Part shown: positions 34,801 to 46,800 of the stretch, one piece after another
How positions within the stretch are numbered: position 1 is the first letter of the stretch
Layout of the letters: each line of letters begins with the position of its first letter
Assembly: GCF_905147365.1 (NCBI RefSeq)
Contig: NC_056417.1
Coordinates: forward strand, 4,796,501 to 4,860,500
Direction: 5' to 3'
DNA: 64,000 bases
DNA from: Aricia agestis
Lineage: Eukaryota; Arthropoda; Insecta; Lepidoptera; Lycaenidae
The notes under the pieces: model-generated
The model's input: only the letters and a program-made list of their open reading frames with translations
Told to the model about the DNA's origin: nothing
Databases searched by the model: none
Position numbers and translations under genes: made by a program

Positions 34801-37800
34801 TAATGTTTCATAAATATTAAATTAGATCTACAATATTTTAATTTCACCGACGAGTTGACATTTTGTTTGTGTTAATTGCACGTGCCCTGTGATTGGCACT
34901 TTAATTTAAGGACTTAATACATCAAATAATCCGCTAATCGTGACAACAATGAACAAACTAATAATAAACATACTGCATAAGCCCGGCCGCACATTATAAG
35001 AATCTCTGATCAGAAAAATTCAGACGCCCGACGGACCACCACACCGCACACCTACCAGAAACCTTCCGGCGAGTCCGAGCTTACTTTAAAATATACAAAA
35101 AGAACATGATTCGAATTTCTGATCAGAAAAATTTTGTTGGACATCAGACAAGTCAGAATTTTGAAAGTATGCGGTGTTCACAAAAAACCATACGAGCAGA
35201 GTGCGTTCCTGCGGGCGTCATAATTTTTCTGATCAGAAATTTCTTATAATGTGCGGCCGGGATAAATACTATTAAAATAATAATTATATTAAATTTTATC
35301 GCAATGGCGATAAAACAATGAATTATTAATAATAATTCATTGTTTTACCGCAATTTAAATTATTATTTATAGCAATAAAGAATACTTAGTTACACGTAGT
35401 AAATAACACATTATACATGGTTGCTGCCTTTCCCTAATGCCCAGGCCGCACCTGCGTAGTGCTTCGTGCTTAAAACGATACCATTGGACGATCTGCGTGT
35501 GTCGTCCAATGGTATCGTCTCATAGCACGACAAGCTTCGTGACGATAGACGCATGTGCGGCCGCGGCGTAATAAGTAATAACTTGAAAAAGTAATGTGCC
35601 TGATAAAATAGCGTAGTTTGTTGGGCTTATAGTTGTGACTAGTGCGAAGTCAAAAACTGACAGCAAGATAGCGAATTCGTTGGAGAGCCAATCGTATGTA
35701 AGGACATTAGAGATTCAAAAATAATAAGAAGACATTAAGGATGTATATAACATTTATAAATTCAAAGATTCTGACCTAAATTCAAAATATATAGTAGAAT
35801 AAAGCATCCTGCATCGATTGATACCAAAAAATCAATACCTTACCGCCAAGTTACGTGAAATAATTAATTTTCAAATTTCCATTTATCATACGTAGTGTTT
35901 GCCGGAAGTGTTACAATTTTTGAGAATTCGTCATAATTGGGAACTTTGCATCAAAGATAATCACTTAAAAAACTGCTTATCAATTTCTTTGTACGATTTG
36001 CAATTTTTTAAGCCCAAAAAAAGTGCATTCGCCGGTAATTCTAGGGAAATATTGCAAATTGAAATTTATGAAAATTATCCTTCGAAGGGTGCGACAAGAT
36101 TTTATATGAACTTGGGCGGGGGCGCTGCTGGTAAAGAAGAACTGTCAAATATGTCGTTTTTGTATGTGGAAGCGTTAGTTCCTTTCTTCGCCACCTTCAT
36201 TTATAGCTTTGCCGAGCTTTCTTGGCCGCCATTTGCGGTAGTCAAATTACAACAACTTTTTTTTCAATAGTAATTAAATATCGAATAGTTCTTTAAAAAT
36301 ATATTATAAAAAATCATTATAATGAATAATAAGTGTCCAATTTTTTACATATTTAGTACTTTCATAATTTAATTGGATGTACAACGGAATTTGACCTTAT
36401 ATACATCCTTAAATGACATTAAAGCTAGTTTTCCGTTAATACGTAAATACTTTTTTAATGACGGGTTTATTCTAATTAATTTTTTTATATAATTACATAT
36501 TTTAATAATACATAAAGACTATTTTCAAAAAGAGAACCTTGGAATTCATAACTCATATCTCTCGATATAAATAATGGAGGGTATTGTTGAAAACTTTTCA
36601 ACGACTTCGGAGACTAATTATTATTTGTTTTCAGAGCCCTGGAGTACGCTCTCAACGTGGAGAACATAAATCTATCAGCCATTAGGACTATCAGGGTGTT
36701 GAGACCTTTGAGAGCGATTAATAGGATACCAAGTAAGTGTTTAAAGGTGCCTCTTCTCAATGGACCATGCTGGCCCACTACAGTCTACCATCGCCGTTTT
36801 TTAGACGGGGTAATGGTGTATGATGACGTTTTCCATGCGTGGTGCGTAATGGCCTGCAGTGGGCCATCGTGGGCCATTGTGTACTGGCTACTTAACACGA
36901 GCTAAAGGCCCTACACGTTGGGCCAAGATGGATGGCCATATGATTGCAAAGCTTATGATCCGTGTTGATCATGTGCATCATATTGGTACTGCACATCTTG
37001 GGTCAACGTAGTACGTTAAGGGCCTGTAACCTGTTTCACCACTTACTGATAAGTGTCGGATAGGCTATCCATAACTTATCTGATAGATACTCTATACTCT
37101 ACCTATCAGATAACTTGTGGATAGCCTATCCGACACTTATGTGGTGAAACAGGCCCTTAGTTTGTTGTTCTTGTTCTTCTTGTTGTGTTGTTCTTTTATA
37201 ATTAAAATAAAAAAAGTGAGAAAAGTGTAATCTTTCACATTTTAATAACGAATTTTGTAAGAGAAAGGAATAGCTATTTTGTCGAGTTATGTCGAGCTAA
37301 GTCAATACTAGTGATTTATAAGCTGTGTTTTACGTAAACCGAACAAATTACGTAGTTCCGCTTAATGCCCATAATTCAATTTCTCTGTCGACAGTAAAAT
37401 ATAATGTTACATAATAATTAAAATAAAAGAGATATATTTTCGATGCTTCAAAGCTTAATTTAATATCCTTACAGAGTAATATTATATAACAAAAAAGAAT
37501 TTATCCACAAATTGAAGAGACCATTAACTCTATACGCCTACTTTCCTAAGCCGGAAAATCATACACGAAAAGTCCTCAACCCCTAATGACACGATATAAT
37601 GTAACCAAATTGACAAGCACAATTTTAATGAGGGTAGACCGGGCAGACTTGACAATAGTGGCCGCAATAGTCGATTACCCTCGAGGTGGGCGATCGATGC
37701 GCAACAAGTGTGCCCAACCCACCCCACCCCGGTAACACCAAGATACGCTCCCAAATAGGGCTTAAGGTGGGAAAATAGAAATCTTTTAGAGCTTATAGAA

Positions 37801-40800
37801 TGAAAAATGTGACGGGTATTATTGTTTGTATATTATGAGAATTTAAATCGCAAGCGTACCTAACTTTTTTGGTCATGTTATGTTCAGTTTATTGTTAACA
37901 TTGAATTGGCATTTAAACTCCACTAAATGATGAAGGCCTATGAATTAATTTCTACCACTATCAAAGAAATTGATTTTTATTTCGGAGGCATCTGCCTCAA
38001 ACCAAAACTGATCCGCCATCTAGCAAAGCTTCCTTTTTTGTCGCACTAGCCGTAAATTACGACTTGTGTATTGACTCAAGTTGTAATCACTCGGCTAGGC
38101 TGTTCATAACGAAATTATGTAGGCCCGATAAGTGCCAATTAATCAAATTTATTTTAATGTGCCCGAGAAAAAAAAGGTTTTCGTTTAAAAATCCAAAATT
38201 GTGATATTTAATTGACCTTATAAGTTTCACTCTCAATGTGGAAAAAAGTTTTACATCAAAAATAATGAACGCGCTACAAGTCTACCTACTCCACCCCAAC
38301 CCCTAACCTGCCGTAATACTATCATGTACAGTACTCCAAAATTAATAATGCGCATGAATGATCGTGAATAATGACCGTGTTACAAAAGCTACAGGAATAT
38401 CACGACGAACTTTGACTAATACATGTATCTTAAACGCAATGCAATTAGACAATGCAATATCGTCTACCGTCGCTCTGGAAATACGACCGTTGCCGAAAAA
38501 TTTCGGAAACTTCTATGCGCATTATCACTTTGGGAGCACTGTACTTACGTATACTTGCAAAATGTATTATTATAGTGTGAGAACAATAAAAAACGTTAAA
38601 AAGGTAATATTCATATTATAAAAATAGGAAATTTCAAGTCTATTAAAGTCTTTTCAATATAAAAATATTAAATTTACAATAAGGGTGTCCAGTCCACTCT
38701 AGCTTCGGGAGCTCGGTAATTTCCAAGACTAAGATTTTCACAAAATAGGTTTAGAGGTGGGAAATAGGTATTGGAAATTCTAAAAGCGGTATTTTAAAGC
38801 CTTTACAAAATAAAAAAGTAAAAGTTTACGTTTATAATGACTTTATAGAATATTGCAAAATCTTATCTTAGATATTTAAACGAGCAATTCTTGTATATAT
38901 ATATAATTGGAATCTCGGAATCGGCTCCAACGATATTCATTTTGACGCGGACGAAGTCGTGGGCAATAGCTAGTGAGAAATATATATCCAACAGATTATT
39001 ATCCCCTTTCTATACCTGTTTGTTAAGGATAGCTCCATAAAGTAACGTTAATTACTATTGATTTTGTGAATATAAGGCGCAAAAATAAAAATACTAAAAT
39101 TATGTTTCTCTAATGTAGTGCTACAAAATAGTATTGGTTTAATCCCTGGCCCTGGAAAAAAAAATACGCCACAGGTCAAGTTACTCAATGCCCTTTTTTC
39201 GCCAATAAAAAAACCACCCTATGTACTTTTTGTCTCTCGGAGTATTTCCTTGGCAAATCTCATCTTATTCGGTTCAGCCGATTAAGCGTGAAGAGGTAAC
39301 AGACAGACACACTTTAGCATATTTTATAATATTAGTAAGGATTATAATATAGCTCACACAATACACGTGTATTATTGTGTTCTTGTTAATCCGGTAACAG
39401 TGGTAACACTAATGTAATTGATCTCCTTATCCCTATTATGTTTGGAGGAACAGACACAAACAGCTTGTACAAAAGGGACCTTACACAATAAGTAATTAGG
39501 GAGGGAGACTTCCTTGATCTTGGGGGATAAAAGATTGAATTAAATTGAGGGGAAATTCATTATAATTTAATTGAATAATAATTATGGAATATTTTATATA
39601 ATACTAGCTGTCCCGGCAAATGTTGTTTTGCCACATAAAGTATTTCGCCCATATTATTTTATTGAAGTGACTAAATAAGTATGGCAACGTCTATCACTTT
39701 TCCGTCGCACAAACAATGGTCGCCGTCAGTCTCGAGTTGTAATAATTTACTATTATTTATTGAACAAATGCACTTATCAAAATAAAAAAGTAGCCAGTAG
39801 CGGATTCTCAGATCTACTGAATATGCATGTAAAATTTGGTAAAAATCAGTAAAGCCGTTTCGGAGGAGTACGATGACTAACATTGTGATACGAGAATTTT
39901 ATATATAAGATTATCTTTGTATGCCTTGATTATAATAATTTTATAATGTTAGTTAAAAAGAATTATTACTTATCATTGATTGTAATGATGCGTTTTTTGC
40001 CCCACTTACAAATATAAAGGTCTGTGTACTTATGGTCTGTGAAGTGTATATAAACTGAATTTTGTAACATGTCAAAGAAGAACAAAATAACAGCGGTTTG
40101 GGCGTGAAGAGGTAACAGACAGACAGACAGACACATTTTCGCATTTATAATATTAGCATGGATCGCATTTCTATTAAAGTTTAAGCAGTGCATTTGAGGG
40201 GTAAAATTAAACATCATCTACAAATTCAAACCGAAAAAGTATAATATTTTCAAATGTCATCCAAGTGTTAAAATTAATTTCGTTCTAACAAAGAAGGTGA
40301 GGCTATGAAATTTAATAAATCATACAGACAACTTTCCCGACACAAGTTGATACAAAAGATACAAAGTTTTAACCCCTCGGGCGCAACTGCGACAACTGGG
40401 ACGGTGCGACCCAACCGCAAATTAAATCGAACTACGGTTGGAAACGCCATAATATTGTGTTTCAATGATTGAATGTTTGCGTTGGGGGGGGGGGGGGGGG
40501 GGTTTAGTTTAGTTGCGATTGTCACTTCCCTGGGCATATTGTTATTGTCTAGATAGCTAAGGTGAATTTTGATTACCTTTGGGGAAAGGTTGACCATTTT
40601 GAGTTAATAGTTATATCCTGTCAAGAAAGTGAAGAAATTAAAAAGTGACAACATCGTAGTGTTTTTCAAATCAATCTAAGAAAAAAGGGATGACACTATG
40701 ATGTGCTATGATGTTGCCACTTTTTAATTTCTTCACTTTCTTAACAGACTATCTTAATTGTTTGATATCACAGTTGCTGATTTTAGTTTTAATTAAATAA

Positions 40801-43800
40801 ATCAAATCAAACCAACACAATATATTCACGTAGGTCACACGGTAACACAAATAAAATTATTTGAAGACGAAACACTATAATTTTCCGCTTCCATTCATTT
40901 CCCTTTTATGACTTTTAAATTGTTTCTTGAGCTACACGCTGCAGTCGACACCAAAATGATAATATTTCAAACATATTATTGAGCAAATTGATTTTAGTGG
41001 TATGGTCATTTTTTAACATTTTAAACGTAAGCTGTTAAATTTTGAAATAGTATCTTATTTTTAATATAATATTAATATTATTATTGCCAACGAACCCAGC
41101 TCATTGTATTAAATTGTCCCTTTATTAAAGAGAAGGAAAGATAAACATGTTAGTAAATCAACTAATGAGCAATGAGCATAATCACGTAACAAGTAAACAT
41201 TAGTTGATGAAATAAGAGCAAATCCGATCCCTGGAGAGCAAACTGTAACAAGAAGCATTAATTGGGTTAGACGTGATACAGACTAATTGAATCTGCCCGC
41301 TGCATTACACTTGCCCCGCCAGGGAATACAAACTGTCATTGCCACTGTCACATTTCTTTAGTGCTGCACTTTAGGGTTAAATTAAAATTTAAGTTATTGG
41401 ACAATTTTCCTTCTTTATAATATAAACTTCGTTTTGCTTTTTTCTTTAAGCTTTGCGATATAAAAACAGATCTTTTAAAACTGGGCATTGGTATTCAATT
41501 ATCTAAGTTGATAATATTATGATGTCAGAGGTGTGTTAGTAAGTAGGGTAATTTCCCCTGAAGAGCAAAAGATAGTATAAAGTAAAGTGTCGTAAACTAA
41601 AACGACAAAGAACATAACTAGACGGAGGAGCGCAGCTGGGGAATCTATATATATAAAACTCAAAGGTGACTGACTGACTGATTGACATAGTGATCTATCA
41701 ACGCACAGCCCAAACCACTGGACGGATCGGGCTGAAATTTGGCATGCAGGTAGATGTTATGACGTAGGCATCCGCTAAGAAAGGATTTTAATAAATTCCA
41801 ACCCCAAGGGGTTCAAATAGGGGATGAAAGTTTGTATATAATAATACTTCTTAACGCGAGCGAAGCCGCGGGCAAAATCTCGTAAAAATATAAACGTGCT
41901 AAAATTCAAAGAGTTTGAATTTTAGCACGTTTATATTTTTAATGTGCCTCAATTTGCAGTTTGAACCAAACTGCAAATTGAGGCACAAAACTTCATATAA
42001 AATGAGTAAATTCAAATGAAATTCTGTTCCTCGTTATTTTGCAGATTATGCCTTAGAACAGTGTTTTTCAACCACAGGTCGCGGCCCCCTCGCGCAGCTT
42101 CTGTAGGGAGTTGCTAGAGATTGAGAGAACTATTTCAGTATAAAAATTTTAAAGATTAAAAATATTTATATATTAAGTAAGAGACTTTAACAAAACGTTA
42201 TTTATGTTCAAAAGTGGTACAGTAAGCCGAAAGGTCAAGTGAGCTTTTACTATGGAAAAGGAAAATTTTTTTCGCGAATTTACAAAAGTCGTACAACAAA
42301 AGTTGTACAGAATAACCCCCTGACTCACCCCCTTTCGGCTTACTCTGCCACTTCTGAAACATACTGTACATACTATACAGTATGAATATACATGCATCCA
42401 TATTGCATAGGTTGGGGGTCGTGAAATATTTTTTCATACCATCGTCGCGTCATAAGGAAGGTTGAATAACACTGTCTTGTAATATAACTTTCCCATTAAA
42501 AGGAGTATGTTTGTTTCAGGTATGCGAATTCTAGTGATGCTCCTACTAGACACGTTACCGATGTTGGGTAATGTTTTACTGCTGTGTTTCTTCGTTTTCT
42601 TTATATTCGGTATAGTCGGTGTGCAACTTTGGGAGGGCATACTGCGGCAACGGTGCGAGCTGGTCTTACCACCCAACGTCCTGAGGCCCAAGTAAGTAAA
42701 TAAAAAAACAACAATAAATTGAGGTTAGGTTTTTAAAAAATAACGTATTTTTGGATACTTTAAAGTAACGTATGTTAAAACTTGCTTGAATAATAAATAA
42801 AAAATCAGAATACTAAAATATAACACGTTATAGTAGTAAATGACTTTTTGATTTTCTTCTATTTGCTCGAGAGCGCTCGTTTAGAGGCACGGCCCTGCTG
42901 ATGTGACTGCATGCAATATTTAACGCTTTCGAAACGAGCACACCTACTGCTCTGCATTTAACATTTACCGTTACATACTGTCTCTCACTTCGCATGTAGC
43001 TTACTCAACACACGTTAATATTGCATTCCGTCAACACAGACCTGGACACGCATGTTGGATCATCACATCGATGTGGCCAACTAGATACATCATAGAGTCG
43101 TTCCATTTGTTACATTACATACTAACACAGAGTAACACAAGATCGATCCACAGATGTATTATGTTTATTAATTTGTGTATGATTAAAAACGAGTATTACA
43201 TTTGTAAGTGTAGTGAAATCGTTTCTTACTAAGACATCATTGGCTAAGTAGATTCCAACGTAGACACTAGGCAGTAGACAGGTAGATAGAACCATTACCA
43301 TTCCCAATTTGTGTTCCAGAGACCTGTCCGAATGGTACAGAGTGCGCGTCAGACTCAACTCGTAAGAATTTGGAATCAGAATAAGTGTTATCTATTAAAA
43401 ATTCAAAATCTGTTGTATCGTGTACCTTACCACATCTGCCGTCCAGATGTGCTTCAATATCTGCTTCCCGTTACAAACTGACAGTTTTATTACGATTATC
43501 GACATTTCCATCATCAGTGATATCATCATTAGCAGTTGTCTTGCCATTTATTATTTGAATGTTACACTCCTTAATTTGTACCTTATCATATTAAACCGTC
43601 AGTTTGTTTTCAAAATTTACAAATCTATCGGTTTCAAATTTGTTGTATCCAAAATTATTATTTTCAATCTTTTCTTTCGATTAGTATTAAGGAGATTTTT
43701 TTTCTATTTTACGAAATTACACACTGTACACTATTCCGCAAAATTTCGCAAATTATTTAATTGTTAAATCAAACTAAATAATATAACTACCGTCAAAAAC

Positions 43801-46800
43801 TTCAAAATCACGTGACAACTCATGAATTTAATGAATCATTATTCAGAGAACCATAATATTTTAGCATCATATTGACATGATAATAAACAAGCGAATGATA
43901 TATCAGTCATTATTTAATAGCATGTGCAGCATTATATGGGCTGTCAATTTCATTTGCCATGGATGACCAATAAATTAATCACTACCCCGCATCTTTAACT
44001 CTTTAACGATCACGTGATTCCTTCAATTATCTTAACTCTTACGATACAATTATTTTCAGCAGCTGTACCTTCCATTTAGCTTTTATTGTCTGCATGCGAC
44101 CCTTCTGTGTTCCAATATATTTCGATAGCATGAATATTTTAATCATAATCTGCTTTCGTTAATGCTTTTTATTCGAATTTAGAAATCTAATCTTGTATTT
44201 GTAATCTTATAATAACCAACCATCATCTTCGTTGTTAAATTAGTTTCAAAATCTACAGAAATAAAAAATATTTTTAATTTTGTAAATATTAAAGTTACTT
44301 TTCCAGTTTCCTATATTGACTTTATATAGTTTATTGATCACTAAAATATATTTTGTATACAGCATATCGTTTTACTACGAATTCTCCAAAGAATTGGACT
44401 ACATCTGTACCACGCCAGAGGACAGTGGAATGCATACTTGTGGAAATTTTCCACCATACCGCTATGGGCCTTTGGTCTGCAACGAGACAGCGAAGCCCTT
44501 CTCCTATAATAGCCCAACAAATGTCTCATGTGTGAACTGGAATCAATATTATACAAACTGCACACAAAGAGGATCGAACCCATTCCAAGGGACAATTTCG
44601 TTCGATAATATTGGCTTGGCCTGGGTCGCGATATTTCTGGTAATTAAAAAAATCAGACTAAGCTAGAAATTATTATTTTCAAAGAAATGTGATACACGAC
44701 AATTCATTTTTCACAGGTCATTTCACTCGAAGGATGGACGGATATAATGTATTATGTTCAAGATGCCCACAGCTTTTGGGATTGGATTTATTTTGTACTT
44801 TTAATAGTGGTATGATTAACGTTCCAATTTACAAAATTCACGAAACTAATTAAAATATTTTTATCTTCTGCAAAGCGAAATAAAATCGAAACAGTAAATT
44901 GACGTTACCTGTTTTCAGATTGGTTCATTTTTTATGATCAACCTCTGCTTAGTCGTTATAGCGACGCAATTTAGTGAAACAAAAAAACGCGAAATGGAGA
45001 GAATGAGAGCGGAGCGTGCGAGGTTTACGTCATCATCGACGCTAGCCTCCTCCACCAACAACAGCGAGCCAGCGACGTGCTACGCTGAAATAGTCAAATA
45101 CGTCGCCCATCTGTGGAGAAGATTCAAAAGACGCATGGCGAAAAAAATAAGGTTAATTAGCTCTAAAGTGATAAGTACACCGATATTTATTGTAATATTT
45201 TTAGTCAGAAAAGAGATCCAAAAAAATATATTTTTTATAAATTTACTAATCTAACCCCTCCTAACCCCTATGGAATTAACATCAAAATATTTTTAGAGTG
45301 TACAGGTATCAGCGCGCTCAGCTCAAATGGCGGACGAGCAGAGAGACGTTGCAACTACCCGCACACCGACCGAAACAGCACCATCCCTGTTGCCCGAGAG
45401 TTCATCCACCGGTAAATTTCTTATTTTAAAAAAGTCATATCTATACTAATATTATAATCTATACTAATATTATAATTGGGGAGAGTTTGTTTGTTTGTTT
45501 GAACGCGCTAATCTCAGGAACTACTGGGCCGATTTGAAAAATTCTTTCAGTGTTAGATAGCCCATTTATCGAGAAAGGCTATAGGCTATATTTTATCACG
45601 CTATTATTAATAGGAGCGAAGAAATAGAGGAAAGTGTGGAAAAAACTAGGGGAAATTATTTGGAAGGGCTTATTTGAACGCGCTAATCTCAGGAACTACT
45701 GGTCCGATTTGAAAAATTCTTTCAGTGTTAGATAGCCCATTTATTGAGAAATGCTATATGTTATATTTTATTACGCTAAGACTTATGGGAGCGAAAAAAT
45801 AGAGGAAAATGTCGAAAAAATAGGGGAAATTATTTGAAAGGGCTTATTTGAACGCGCTAATCTCAGGAAGTACTGGTCCGATTTCAAAAATTATTTCAGT
45901 GTTAGATAGCCTATTTATCGAGGCTATATTTTATCACGCTATTATTAATAGGAGCGAAGAAATAGAGGAAAGTGTGGAAAAAACTAGGGGAAATTATTTG
46001 AAAGGGCTTATTTGAACGCACTAATCTCAGGAACTACTGGTCCGATTTGAAAAATTCTTTCAGTGTTAGATAGCCCATTTATTGAGAAAGGCTATATGCT
46101 ATATTTTATTACGCTAAGACTTATGGGAGCGAAAAAATAGAGGAAAATGACGAAAAAATAGGGGAAATTATTTGAAAGGGCTTATTTGAACGCGCTAATC
46201 TCAGGAAGTACTGGTCCGATTTCAAAAATTATTTCAGTGTTAGATAGCCTATTTATCGAGGAAGGCTATAAGCTACATTTTATTACGCTGAGATTAATAG
46301 GAGCGAATAAATAGAGGAAAATGTGGAAAAAAACGGGAGAAATTATTTGAAAAAAGGGAACTCACGAACTATTGGAGCAATTTTTCTGTTCACGTGGTCT
46401 ACTTCTTATCTGTGCCAAAGCACAGATAAGAAGTAGACCACGTGAAGGATATAGGCTATTTTTTGTAGACTAATTTGCCTGTGAAATATCCAATTTACGC
46501 GGGCGAAGCTGCGCGGAATTTTATATTTCGCGTGGTCACGACATCACGCGTAAACGGCTGGACCCATTTTGCTGAAATTTGGTTTAAAGATACTTTGAGT
46601 CCTGAAAAGAACTTAATTTTGTCATTTTGTCCCGGAAAAATGTATATTTGTGCGTTAACTATTAAATCTATTTTGATGGAATTTGGTATGGATATACTTT
46701 AAGTCTCGGGAAAGGACAAGGCATACCAATTTTGTCCCGGAAAATATACGGTTCCCGCACTTTTATGATTATCGCCTAAACTATTCAATCTGTTTTGATG

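Noticed and set aside
42057..42440. Further hAT MITE with CAGTGTTTTTCAACC left end
   Set aside because: The right end GGTTGGGGGTCGTGAAA is only loosely inverse and no 8-bp duplication could be found.
43420..43767. 115-codon frame between turret exons
   Set aside because: No splice-site support or motif, low-complexity hydrophobic composition; intronic.
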